DNA from: DAIOEK01 sp963708715
Lineage (GTDB): Bacteria > Chloroflexota > Anaerolineae > Anaerolineales > Anaerolineaceae
Length of the DNA stretch: 64,000 bases
Assembly: GCA_963708715.1 (NCBI GenBank)
Contig: CAVPSU010000001.1
Span: 1,240,001-1,304,000 of the forward strand
Direction of reading: 5' to 3'
A program made the translations under genes and the position numbers. Positions 1 to 7,746 of the stretch are shown piece after piece. Under the pieces are notes generated by a model. It saw only the letters and a program-made list of their open reading frames with translations. It was not told where the DNA came from and did not search any database. The stretch's first letter is position 1; every line of letters starts with the position of its first letter.

Positions 1-213
1 CTGTCTGTAATTGGCGCGGTGGTGGGCGAGTTTGTCGGTTCAGATCGGGGACTCGGTTTTCTGATCAATGTTGGACGTGGACAATATGATACTGCCCTGG
101 TATTCGCATCCATTTTTACGTTAATTTTGATGGCGCTCCTGCTATACGGCGCGGTCATTCTGGCAGAACGGCGCTTATTACACTGGCAGCACAACTCATC
201 GAATCACGCATAA
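1..213 (+). CDS. ABC transporter permease, C-terminal end only
   Basis: Only the last 70 codons lie in the window, and the reading frame is open from base 1. The visible part reads as the final cytoplasmic loop and last transmembrane segment of a binding-protein-dependent permease of the SsuC/TauC/ThiX type. The stretch GEFVGSDRGLGFLI resembles the conserved segment that touches the ATPase in this family, and a hydrophobic helix follows (FASIFTLILMALLLYGAVIL). The substrate-binding protein and ATPase genes follow directly, so the three together form a complete importer. The substrate is not decided by this fragment. The family call is fairly safe; the subfamily is inferred from the neighbours. 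Confidence 0.85.
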   Translation: MSVIGAVVGEFVGSDRGLGFLINVGRGQYDTALVFASIFTLILMALLLYGAVILAERRLLHWQHNSSNHA

Positions 214-245
214 ATTAAAATCCATAATTGCGGGAGAAAGTTCAC

Positions 246-1247
246 ATGGTCCGAAAGAATAATCTGAAAGTCAAAACACTGCTTATCATTGTTGTCATCA
301 GTCTACTCCTCTCTTCCTGCGCCATTGGTCCAGGCAAGACGACTACTGCCAACCCGCTCGTCGAGATCTCTCTTCCGGTCGGATATATCCCCAATATTCA
401 ATTTGCCCCACTATATGTGGCTATGGATAAAGGCTACTTCCGCGATGCCGGGATCGATCTCACCATCGATTACAGTTTTGAGACTGACGCATTGTCATTG
501 GTGGGTGCAGATAAACTCCAATTCTCCCTGGTTTCAGGGGAACAGATCCTATTGGGTAGAGCCCAGCAACTTCCGGTTGTGAATGTTTTAGCATGGTACC
601 AGAAATACCCAGTGGGGATAATCTCCATGGCTGATGCGAATATCACCAAACCAGAAGATCTGCGGGGAAAAAAGATCGGCTCCCCGGTCCTGTTTGGCGC
701 CAGTTATGTTGGGTTGGAAGCATTACTATCTGCCGGCGGTTTGAAAGATGCAGATGTGCAGATCGATACCATCGGATTTAACCAGGTCGAAAGCCTGGTA
801 TCCGGGCGTGAGGACGCTGTAGTCGTCTATATTGCGAACGAACCAGTCCAGTTGCGTGCCCTGGGGTATTCCATAAACACTATCCCCGTTTCAGACTATC
901 TCACTCTTGTTTCCAATGGGTTGATAACCAATGAGAAGACCATCAAGGAAGATCCAAAATTGGTCCAAAGTATGGTAACTGCAATGTTGCGAGGAATTGA
1001 GGACGTCATCGCCAATCCAGATGAAGCGTATGAGATCAGTAAAAAATACGTCGAGAACCTTGCAAACGCAGATGAGAAAGTCCAAAAACAGATCCTGGCC
1101 GAATCCATCCAACTCTGGCAGGCTGATAAAGTCGGAGTGTCAAAGGATGAAGCCTGGCGCAATATGCAGGACGTTCTACTGCAAATGAAGCTGATCAATG
1201 AACCACAGGATTTGAGTAAAGCGTACACAAATGAATTCATCCCGTAG
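246..1247 (+). CDS. ABC transporter substrate-binding lipoprotein, NMT1/THI5-like
   Basis: A 333-residue exported binding protein. Residues 1-25 form a lipoprotein signal peptide with a Lys-rich start, a hydrophobic core and the lipobox LLLSSC. The mature protein opens with VGYIPNIQFAPLYVAMDKGYF, close to the opening of NMT1/THI5-family proteins that bind pyrimidine precursors of thiamine or alkylsulfonates. ATG 246 is preferred over the upstream TTG 228 because GGGAGAAAG ends five bases before it. The gene lies between a permease end and an ATPase and overlaps the ATPase start by 17 bases. The ligand could be a hydroxymethylpyrimidine precursor, a sulfonate or something else; no thiamine riboswitch is visible in the 30-base gap upstream, which says nothing about the true operon leader outside the window. 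Confidence 0.88.
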   Translation: MVRKNNLKVKTLLIIVVISLLLSSCAIGPGKTTTANPLVEISLPVGYIPNIQFAPLYVAMDKGYFRDAGIDLTIDYSFETDALSLVGADKLQFSLVSGEQILLGRAQQLPVVNVLAWYQKYPVGIISMADANITKPEDLRGKKIGSPVLFGASYVGLEALLSAGGLKDADVQIDTIGFNQVESLVSGREDAVVVYIANEPVQLRALGYSINTIPVSDYLTLVSNGLITNEKTIKEDPKLVQSMVTAMLRGIEDVIANPDEAYEISKKYVENLANADEKVQKQILAESIQLWQADKVGVSKDEAWRNMQDVLLQMKLINEPQDLSKAYTNEFIP

Positions 1248-2046
1248 TGTGAACCAGATGAGCCAGATGGAATCAATTGGATCTTCTTTCAATGAGCCGG
1301 TATTACTTGCTGTCCATGATCTATCAGTCACTTTTCCTAATGACAACGGTGGACTCCAGGCACTGGACCAGGTGAGTTTTAATGTCTCACCGGGAGAATT
1401 CTTGTGCCTTCTTGGACCTTCGGGGAGTGGAAAGAGCACTTTATTGAGGGTACTGTCGGGGTTGGTCCATCCGACCAGTGGTGAGATCCAGTTTCAACAT
1501 CAGGGTGGCATTATCCCCAAGATCGGGATCGTATTCCAACAGGCAAATCTGATGCCCTGGCGAACGGTCATTCAAAATATTACTTTACCTTTGGAATTGG
1601 AAGAATATCCCATTCAGAATGCATTGGATCGAGCTGCGGAGCTGATCGATCTGGTCGGACTGGAGGGGTTTGAAAATTCCTGGCCGGGTGATCTCTCCGG
1701 TGGAATGGCACAACGAGTTGCCATCGCACGCGCGCTGATTCATGATCCCGATATCCTTTTATTGGATGAGCCATTTGGCGCTTTGGATGCCCTGACCCGC
1801 GATCGGATGGGTATGGAATTACTGCGGATCTGGCAGAAACACAAGAAGACCGTCTTGATGGTGACCCACTCGATCAGCGAAGCGGTCTTTCTGGCTGATC
1901 GAACGTTGGTTCTGACCCCCCGACCGGGAACTATCTGTCTGGATCAGAAGATCGATCTGCCTCGACCCCGGGTGGAGGAAATGCGGTATTCTAGCCACTT
2001 TGGTGATCTATCCCGTCAGATCCGGCAGGCGATTGCGGAAGGGTAA
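1231..2046 (+). CDS. ABC transporter ATP-binding protein (SsuB/TauB/ThiZ type)
   Basis: A 271-residue ATPase that powers the importer encoded just upstream. Walker A is GPSGSGKST at about residues 62-70, the signature is LSGGMAQRVAIARAL, Walker B is ILLLDEPFGALD, and a switch histidine follows in MVTHS. The Q-loop region reads VFQQANLMPWRTV, typical of the nitrate/sulfonate/taurine ATPase group. The first 25 residues are poorly conserved, and ATG 1258 (in frame) is an alternative start after the stop of the binding-protein gene; the ATG at 1231 overlaps that gene by 17 bases. It is the last gene of the unit; the next genes point the other way. Confidence 0.9.
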   Translation: MNSSRSVNQMSQMESIGSSFNEPVLLAVHDLSVTFPNDNGGLQALDQVSFNVSPGEFLCLLGPSGSGKSTLLRVLSGLVHPTSGEIQFQHQGGIIPKIGIVFQQANLMPWRTVIQNITLPLELEEYPIQNALDRAAELIDLVGLEGFENSWPGDLSGGMAQRVAIARALIHDPDILLLDEPFGALDALTRDRMGMELLRIWQKHKKTVLMVTHSISEAVFLADRTLVLTPRPGTICLDQKIDLPRPRVEEMRYSSHFGDLSRQIRQAIAEG

Positions 2047-2079
2047 GAGATATCCTCGGAACAGTGCATGGTTATTATT

Positions 2080-2108
2080 TAAAAAAAACTCCCGACATAA
2101 GCCGGGAG
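2080..2108 (-). terminator. Rho-independent terminator of the SIMPL gene pair
   Basis: CTCCCG (2089-2094) pairs with CGGGAG (2103-2108) around an eight-base loop. On the minus strand the hairpin is followed by a run of eight T residues (A run at 2080-2088 on the plus strand). It lies 23 bases past the stop of the minus-strand gene ending at 2131. Confidence 0.85.
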
Positions 2109-2130
2109 CTGATTCGAAGATCAATTGGTT

Positions 2131-2865
2131 CTATTTCAACAGATAGGAAGCGTATACATCTACGGTCAGTTGCATCTGTCCAGCCGAGACCGGAACGGTG
2201 CCACCGATTCCCATTGCATCACTTTTCAACCCAATGGGTTGGTATGGGACAGAGTAGCTATTGATGCTTAGTGTCTGGATCTCTCCCAGGGTCGCGCCTG
2301 CTGCAGTTGCCATCTCGACAGCCTGGGCGTTGGCATTTTCAACTGCTTTCTTGCGAGCCTCAGATAAGGCATTGGTTCGGTCAGACACATCAAATGAGAT
2401 TCCGTTGATGTTGTTCGCACCAGACTTGACTACTGTATCCAGTACCTGACCAACCTTGGTGAGATCTCGAACAGTGACATAGACTGAATTGTCCACCATA
2501 TATTTGATATCCAACATTTCGCCAGCCGGTCCATATTGTTGTTGAGGATATACATTGAAGGCCGTTGTTTGGATATCTTTCTGGTCCACACCCAATGCTT
2601 TGAGAGCGTCAGCTACTTTTTGAGCCTGTTGGGTATTACTGGCTAACGCTTCAGATACATTTGCCCCTTCGGTGTGTACTCCAATTGTCACATAGGCGAC
2701 ATCCGGGATAAGGGTTACATTACCAGTCCCGGTAACTGAGATCAATCGCTGCGGTAGTGTATCTGTGCTTTTTCCAGAATTTGAAATGGAAGGAATTGCT
2801 CCACAACCAGCCAGTAAACCAGCGACGATCAGAATGCTGATGATCAATACAATTGTCTTCTTCAT
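2131..2865 (-). CDS. SIMPL-domain (DUF541) lipoprotein
   Basis: A 244-residue exported protein. The signal peptide ends in the lipobox LLAGC with the lipidated Cys at residue 21. The rest is one SIMPL/DUF541 domain: it opens with ISVTGTGNVTLIPDVAYVTIGV, the usual start of the domain, and later has the ARKKAVENANAQAVEMA helix in which paired residues are spaced by Ala. These proteins face the cell envelope; their molecular role is largely unknown, though some members affect stress resistance. GAGGAA before ATG 2865 is a good ribosome-binding site. The neighbour upstream is a paralogue about 50 percent identical by eye, so the pair looks like a tandem duplication transcribed together and ended by the hairpin at 2080-2108. 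Confidence 0.85.
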   Translation of the reverse strand: MKKTIVLIISILIVAGLLAGCGAIPSISNSGKSTDTLPQRLISVTGTGNVTLIPDVAYVTIGVHTEGANVSEALASNTQQAQKVADALKALGVDQKDIQTTAFNVYPQQQYGPAGEMLDIKYMVDNSVYVTVRDLTKVGQVLDTVVKSGANNINGISFDVSDRTNALSEARKKAVENANAQAVEMATAAGATLGEIQTLSINSYSVPYQPIGLKSDAMGIGGTVPVSAGQMQLTVDVYASYLLK

Positions 2866-2895
2866 AAGTTCCTCTTTTTCCTGTTTTATCGACGA

Positions 2896-3627
2896 TTATT
2901 TCATTTCATAAGTGATATAGGCATCGGCTGTCACAAGTAATTGTCCACTGGATATAGGAGCGGGAGCACTTGCCGCCATTCCCCCACCGCCACCATAACC
3001 CATATTGTACATAGGTTGAGGTTGGGAGCTGTTATTAACGCTGATCGTGATCACCTGACCCAGTTTCACTCCGGCAGCCGCAGCTAACTCTTCTGCCTGC
3101 AAACGGGCATCGGCAATGGCTGCTTTACGAGCTTCTTCCAATGATTTCGTTCTTTCTGCAACATCGAAGGTGATACCGTAGATGTTATTGGCGCCTTTTC
3201 CCACCACTGCGCTGAGGATCTCGCCAAGTTTGGTCAGATCACGAACAGTGATCATGACGGTATTATCGACCATATACTTGATTCCAAGCATTTCGCCGGC
3301 AGGACCATATTGCTGATTGGGATAGATGCTAAAGTTGGTCGTCTGGATGTCTTTCGCTTCCACGCCGAAACCTTTCAATGCATCCGCCACACTTTGCGCG
3401 GCAGCGGTATTATCAGAGAGCGCTTTGGCAACATCGACATCTTCCGTATGAACGCCAACATTGATACTTGCGATGTCCGGGGTGAGATAGACTTTTCCAG
3501 TCCCGCTCACAGAAATCGTCCGGGGAGCTTCGCTGGTGTTTCCTCCACCACCTGGATATACAGACGCGGTCAAAGCGAAAACGCTCAACAACGCCGCGGC
3601 TAATAAAATAAGATGTTTACCTTTCAT
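2896..3627 (-). CDS. SIMPL-domain (DUF541) exported protein, paralogue
   Basis: A 243-residue protein with the same fold as its downstream neighbour: RTISVSGTGKVYLTPDIASI opens the SIMPL domain, and the YPNQQYGPAGEMLGIKYMVD segment is nearly identical in both. The leader (KGKHLILLAAALLSVFALTASV) is a standard signal peptide rather than a lipobox, so one copy is probably soluble or periplasm-like and the other lipid-anchored. ATG 3627 is chosen because GGAGG lies five bases before it; the earlier ATG 3639 overlaps that site. The C-terminal part has a Gly-rich insert (YGGGGGMAASAP). It is divergent from nurA, and the 118-base gap between them holds both promoters. Confidence 0.83.
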   Translation of the reverse strand: MKGKHLILLAAALLSVFALTASVYPGGGGNTSEAPRTISVSGTGKVYLTPDIASINVGVHTEDVDVAKALSDNTAAAQSVADALKGFGVEAKDIQTTNFSIYPNQQYGPAGEMLGIKYMVDNTVMITVRDLTKLGEILSAVVGKGANNIYGITFDVAERTKSLEEARKAAIADARLQAEELAAAAGVKLGQVITISVNNSSQPQPMYNMGYGGGGGMAASAPAPISSGQLLVTADAYITYEMK

Positions 3628-3680
3628 GAATTCCTCCATAAATTGATTCTTGCATATGAGACGATGTAATGCAATAAAAG

Positions 3681-3709
3681 TTCCAACTTGGAGGATGTTC
3701 CAGTATAAT
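3681..3709 (+). promoter_or_regulatory. Probable promoter of the nurA-herA operon with a dyad in the -35 region
   Basis: TATAAT at 3704-3709 is a perfect -10. The base stretch 3681-3686 (TTCCAA), 17 bases upstream, is a poor -35, but it overlaps the exact dyad TCCAA-C-TTGGA (3682-3692). GTTCCA is also repeated directly at 3680 and 3697. The layout suggests a regulator-binding site over the -35. This is read from the sequence; no regulator is known. Confidence 0.5.
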
Positions 3710-3745
3710 TTTCTGTAGACCGTTTGTTCTGCAAAAAGGTACCGT

Positions 3746-4903
3746 ATGCCCGTAAATTATTTGGAAATTCAGAGTCAGATCAGCGCATTCTGTGAGAACG
3801 CCAAACTCCGCATGGAAGCCCTGGGAGACTTACGGAACCAGGCAGAAAGACTCCTGCGGGAACCCGGCGTTGACCTGGAAGAAGCGCAGGCGATTATTTC
3901 TACAGAAGCGCGGGTAAATATCAATCTTCGCTGCGCTATTCCTACCAAAATTCCGTTCGATCAAATATTTCCCAAACCGGCATTGGATTCTTATATTCCC
4001 GTCTTAGCCGCTGACGGTTCGCAGATCATCCCATCCAGGCACCGCCAGGTGGAATTTGGGGCGATCAATATCGCTGCTTTGTCCATGCTACCCGGGAGTG
4101 GACAGGCACCTCTTATCCATGTCCACAGTAAATTATTGGACAATGCTGATCTTTCCGATAAAAGCGAGATGCTGACTGAAGGATTTATCGCTCTTCTACG
4201 GGATGTTGCAGAGCGGAATCTACTGTTGGAGACCGCCGAGAAATTCGATCCGCCTGTGGTTGCCCTGACAGATGGCGGATTGGAACTTTACCGCGAACCG
4301 GGAGCCACTGCCCAATATGATCAAATGTTGGCAGAATACTTGATCGTGCTGGAGAAAATGTCCACGACTGGAACCATCCCGGCAGGATATGTAGATAAGC
4401 CCGGGAGTGATCTGGTGGTTTCCCTGTTGGAATTAATTGCCAGCCGAAGGGACCCCACAATTCGATTGGCTGGATTAACGGATCGTAGTCTTTTTGCCGG
4501 GATATTGAACGTATCTGGATCTCGATCTGCTATCTTTGGAATTCAATCCCCGCAATCACAAAAATTCAGTGGAAAATTAAAGGTACATTTATTCTACATA
4601 AATGTCGGTACGGAGAGTTCTCCCAAAATTGCCCGAGTGGAAATACCCGGATGGGTCGCTGAAACCCCTGAGTTAGTTGACGCTCTGCATGCCACAATCG
4701 TGGAACAATGCGAAATCAGTGGCTCAACATACCCATATCTATTGCATCGGGCACACGAAGAAGCTGTAATCCGGTATGAAGATAGCGCCCGGCTCGAAGA
4801 GATGCTGGCTGCGAAACTAACCCAATACCAACTATTACCGGGAGAGAAGTCTTCCAAACAGTCCATGAAAGATCTGCCCGGGAAGAAGAGGGAAAAAGGA
4901 TGA
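3746..4903 (+). CDS. nurA: NurA family nuclease
   Basis: A 385-residue protein of the NurA family, a 5'-to-3' nuclease that works with the HerA translocase to resect DNA ends, as known mainly from archaea. The defining RNase H-like motif is VLAADGSQI at about residues 84-92, where the Asp binds the catalytic metal; a second acidic motif is VALTDGGLEL near residue 173. The middle contains LTDRSLFAGIL and the C-terminal part IPGWVAE and YPYLLHRAHEEAVI, as expected for the family. The start is ATG 3746 with AAAAAGG ten bases upstream. It overlaps the next gene by four bases (ATGA), and herA follows after that, so the three are almost certainly cotranscribed and functionally linked. Confidence 0.85.
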   Translation: MPVNYLEIQSQISAFCENAKLRMEALGDLRNQAERLLREPGVDLEEAQAIISTEARVNINLRCAIPTKIPFDQIFPKPALDSYIPVLAADGSQIIPSRHRQVEFGAINIAALSMLPGSGQAPLIHVHSKLLDNADLSDKSEMLTEGFIALLRDVAERNLLLETAEKFDPPVVALTDGGLELYREPGATAQYDQMLAEYLIVLEKMSTTGTIPAGYVDKPGSDLVVSLLELIASRRDPTIRLAGLTDRSLFAGILNVSGSRSAIFGIQSPQSQKFSGKLKVHLFYINVGTESSPKIARVEIPGWVAETPELVDALHATIVEQCEISGSTYPYLLHRAHEEAVIRYEDSARLEEMLAAKLTQYQLLPGEKSSKQSMKDLPGKKREKG

Positions 4904-5508
4904 AACCGATCGAGATAGGAAAGTTGTTACGTGCTTCCATCAGCGGGTTTGTGGTTGGATGCCGCTTATCGCAAATTGAAACGCCTTCGCTGGGCGCCAT
5001 GGTTCGAGTGAATCTCGAGCCAGATTATCAGATCTATGGACTGATCAATGAGATCCGGATTGAAGATGATGGTCTGGTTCGCCAATTAGCCACCAGCGAT
5101 TCTGTTTCAGCAGAAGTGATCGCTGATAATCGGGTGAATCGCAATGTGCCGGTGGAGATAGGCGTCCTTGCGATCGGATACAAACAGGGGGGAAAGGTGT
5201 CTCATCTTCTCCCTCCTCGTCCAGCTCTTTCGCTCGACATAATTTATCTTTGCACTGACCTTGAAGTGATCGAATTCACAGGGGAAAACCGTTTTGGCTA
5301 TTTCCGGCACATCCTACGGTCACAGGAGATCCCTGTCGCAGAAGTGGTGGCTGCCCACCTCAAACAGGTGCAGGCGATCCAGGCTCATGCGGGAAATGCG
5401 CTCTGGTTGGAAGCTGCCACTCGGGAATTAATCACCTTAATGAGGGATGATTATCCCACCCTGTTATCTGTTCTTGGTTCATTAGCGGACATGGATGTGG
5501 TGTTATGA
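4900..5508 (+). CDS. Small protein with HerA-like (HAS) barrel, between nurA and herA
   Basis: A 202-residue protein with no assigned function. Residues 1-60 resemble the HerA-ATP synthase (HAS) beta-barrel: IGKLLRASISGFVVGCRL, then SLGAMVRVNLEPDYQIYGLINEIRIEDDG, the same pattern as the N-terminus of the downstream HerA. The C-terminal half is predicted helical and lacks a P-loop. It is coupled by four-base ATGA overlaps to nurA upstream and to herA downstream. I infer an adaptor or third subunit of the NurA-HerA machine, perhaps competing for or extending the HerA barrel. A stand-alone HAS barrel is unusual; the assignment rests on pattern similarity only. Confidence 0.6.
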   Translation: MKPIEIGKLLRASISGFVVGCRLSQIETPSLGAMVRVNLEPDYQIYGLINEIRIEDDGLVRQLATSDSVSAEVIADNRVNRNVPVEIGVLAIGYKQGGKVSHLLPPRPALSLDIIYLCTDLEVIEFTGENRFGYFRHILRSQEIPVAEVVAAHLKQVQAIQAHAGNALWLEAATRELITLMRDDYPTLLSVLGSLADMDVVL

Positions 5509-5525
5509 ATGGGAAGGGGACTGAG

Positions 5526-7229
5526 ATGGAAAACACCAATGAGCAAAAACCGATCGGGTATATTGTCGGCGGATCTCTCAATGACAAACTGTTTGCCCGG
5601 CTTCTGGTTCCCTCGCAACAGGTGCAGGAAGGAGCTTTCGTCGCCATGGAAAGCGGGGATTGGCTTTACTATGGGCTGGTCACCAACCTGGTACTTGGCT
5701 CTACCGATCCACGTTTCGCGGATGAACAGAGCGAGAAACGCTATCCGGACTATATTGCCCGTCAATTGCACGGACTGACCTTGTACACCAATCTGGAAGT
5801 TCTGCCTACTCTCATGCTCGAACGCGGACCAGACCCCGGCGATCCTGCTTACCCGGTTTGGGCAGCCGCTCACCCGCTGGGAAGTATCGCACCCATCCCA
5901 GTCAAGACCATCCCACCCCATCACACCTCTGTACGGATGGCTTCGGCGGGTGATATTGCTGAAATATTCGGCTCGGAAGAAGACCCCGGATTCTTTCGGA
6001 TCGGTTCCACCCGCGAGCAAGGCTTACCGATCTGTGTCAATCTGGATAAATTTGTTCAACGCTCTGCCGGAATCTTTGGTTCGACCGGCACTGGTAAAAG
6101 CTTTCTCACCCGCATTATCCTGGCGGGATTGATCAAGTACGATCGGGCGTCCATGCTGGTTTTCGACATGCACAATGAATACGGTGTCGATGATATCGCG
6201 TCCGATACTCACCAACGAGTTCCAGGTCTCAAGAGCAAATTCTCTGCCAATGTGCGACTCGTCGGTCTCGGGAGTGGAACAAATATTCGGGGACAAAGCC
6301 CGGATTTCAATCTGGAGATCGACGAAAAGGATATCAAACCTGAAGACATTGAATTGCTTTCCCGGGAACTAAATTTAAAAGAAACCACCCCAACCACACT
6401 GGAAGCTCTCCAACAAAGTTTTGGATCAGATTGGTTCAGTGAATTCCGCAATCTGGAGAACGGCAAGACGGAAGCAGATGAGAACGGCAAGCGATTCCCG
6501 TCGCCGGATAGCACGGAAGGGTGGGCAAATGCATCCGGGGTAAACACATCCGCAGCGGCTGGATTGCGCTCAAAGATGCAGCGCGTCTTCAATTTACCTT
6601 ACATTGTTCCCAAGCCTGCCCAAAATGGTTTGGACCAGATCATGAAAGCGCTGGAAGCCGGGCAGCATGTGGTTCTATCTTTTGGTGATTTTGAACGTGA
6701 TCTGGATTACCTGTTGGTCACCAATCTGATCACCCGCAAGATCCGTGAACGATGGGCTGAGACAACCAATCATTACCGCAGTCATGGCGGGCAGGAACCT
6801 CGTCCGTTGGTTGTTGTGGTCGAAGAAGCACATAAACTGCTTAACCGCGAGATGGCAGGGCAGACCAGCTTTAGCACGATCGCCCGCGAGATGCGCAAGT
6901 ATTTCGTAACCCTTCTGATCGTGGATCAGCGCCCATCGCAGATCTATGACGAGGTAATGTCGCAGCTTGGCACCCGTATCACTGGCAAGTTGGAAGACGA
7001 CGCTGACCTATCGGCAGTCCTCGCCGGGGTGGCTGGGAAGGAAACACTGCGCGGAATGCTCTCGCACCTGCAACCGAAGGAAGAAGTGTTGTTGCTGGGT
7101 TGGGGTGTGCCAATGCCTATCCCCGTCCGCTCTCGCCGGTATGACGATACATTCTGGCAGGAAGTCTTCAGGAAAAAAGATGCCCGAAAGATGACGATCG
7201 AAGATTTGAGTAAATCGATTGGGCTATAA
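5526..7229 (+). CDS. herA: HerA family DNA translocase/ATPase
   Basis: A hexameric FtsK/HerA-type ATPase expected to pump DNA for the NurA nuclease during end resection. An N-terminal HAS barrel (IGYIVGGSLNDKLFARLLVP onward) is followed by Walker A GSTGTGKSF near residues 186-194, Walker B VVVVEEAHKLLNRE near 430 with two acidic residues, then IVDQRPSQI and TRITGKLEDDADLSAVL, the sensor and arginine-finger region of the family. A charged insert occupies about residues 260-340. ATG 5526 has AAGGGGA five bases before it; ATG 5505, which overlaps the preceding stop as ATGA, is the alternative. Bacterial herA-nurA pairs are known in Deinococcota and Chloroflexota and also in phage-defence loci, but here the neighbours are housekeeping genes, so repair is the more likely role. 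Confidence 0.88.
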   Translation: MENTNEQKPIGYIVGGSLNDKLFARLLVPSQQVQEGAFVAMESGDWLYYGLVTNLVLGSTDPRFADEQSEKRYPDYIARQLHGLTLYTNLEVLPTLMLERGPDPGDPAYPVWAAAHPLGSIAPIPVKTIPPHHTSVRMASAGDIAEIFGSEEDPGFFRIGSTREQGLPICVNLDKFVQRSAGIFGSTGTGKSFLTRIILAGLIKYDRASMLVFDMHNEYGVDDIASDTHQRVPGLKSKFSANVRLVGLGSGTNIRGQSPDFNLEIDEKDIKPEDIELLSRELNLKETTPTTLEALQQSFGSDWFSEFRNLENGKTEADENGKRFPSPDSTEGWANASGVNTSAAAGLRSKMQRVFNLPYIVPKPAQNGLDQIMKALEAGQHVVLSFGDFERDLDYLLVTNLITRKIRERWAETTNHYRSHGGQEPRPLVVVVEEAHKLLNREMAGQTSFSTIAREMRKYFVTLLIVDQRPSQIYDEVMSQLGTRITGKLEDDADLSAVLAGVAGKETLRGMLSHLQPKEEVLLLGWGVPMPIPVRSRRYDDTFWQEVFRKKDARKMTIEDLSKSIGL

Positions 7230-7230
7230 T

Positions 7231-7265
7231 GTAGACCAGAAACCTGAGATCAGTAACCAGAATGC
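7231..7265. repeat. Seven-base-period degenerate array after herA
   Basis: Five consecutive heptamers, GTAGACC AGAAACC and then TGAGATC AGTAACC and AGAATGC, start one base after the herA stop. They share the pattern purine/T-G-A/T-A-N-C-C and match, as reverse complement, the arrays at 28182-28301 and 57399-57467. Confidence 0.55.
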
Positions 7266-7285
7266 TGGTCTCGGTTCACCAGCAT
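7262..7285. other. Inverted repeat between herA and the thioesterase gene
   Basis: ATGCTGGT (7262-7269) and ACCAGCAT (7278-7285) form a perfect 8-bp stem with an eight-base loop. No T run follows, so it is not a classical terminator. It ends two bases before the -10 box at 7288, and so covers the -35 region of that promoter; it may be an operator, a herA 3' stabiliser, or both. Confidence 0.55.
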
Positions 7286-7287
7286 CG

Positions 7288-7293
7288 TATAAT
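7288..7293 (+). promoter_or_regulatory. -10 box of a leaderless promoter (thioesterase gene)
   Basis: TATAAT is followed by six bases and then the ATG at 7300. With the usual 6-8 base distance from -10 to start of transcription, the mRNA would begin at or next to the A of the start codon. No Shine-Dalgarno sequence is present, which agrees. Confidence 0.6.
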
Positions 7294-7299
7294 TAATCC

Positions 7300-7746
7300 A
7301 TGACAACTTATAAATTCTATCTCCCTATCCAGATCCGTTACATGGATCTGGATCCACAATGGCATGTCAACAATGCCAAGTTCCTGTCCTATCTCGAAAC
7401 CGCTCGGATGGAATATCTCCTCCATTTGGGATTGTGGGACGGGAAGGATTTCTTCCGGCTGGGATTGATCGTTGCCAGCGTTCAATTGGATTACCTGGCG
7501 CCCATTAAGTTGGAACAACATATTCAAGTCGGCGCGGGTATTTCCCGCATGGGCACAAAAAGCCTCGATTTTGAGTATGAGATTCAGGATGTAGATACCG
7601 GGCAAATCCTGGCGCGGGGAAGTACACCCATGGTCAGCTATGATTACAAATCCTCCACATCCATTCCCATACCCGAATATTGGCGGAAAACCATCGCTGC
7701 CTTCGAGGGTATTCCGGAATACACCGAGAAAAAGAAGGGTTTATGA
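7300..7746 (+). CDS. Acyl-CoA thioesterase, hotdog fold (4HBT/YbgC-FadM type)
   Basis: A 148-residue single hotdog domain. RYMDLDPQWHVNNAKFLSYLETAR matches the catalytic-loop signature of YbgC/FadM thioesterases, in which the Asp of the DxxxHVNNxxY-like stretch is the catalytic base. It would hydrolyse acyl-CoA in the cytoplasm; the acyl chain is unknown. It has no ribosome-binding site but a -10 box six bases before ATG 7300, so it is probably translated from a leaderless mRNA. Its last bases overlap the ATG of the downstream peptidase gene (ATGA), so the two are translationally coupled. A metabolic link between the two products is not obvious. Confidence 0.85.
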   Translation: MTTYKFYLPIQIRYMDLDPQWHVNNAKFLSYLETARMEYLLHLGLWDGKDFFRLGLIVASVQLDYLAPIKLEQHIQVGAGISRMGTKSLDFEYEIQDVDTGQILARGSTPMVSYDYKSSTSIPIPEYWRKTIAAFEGIPEYTEKKKGL

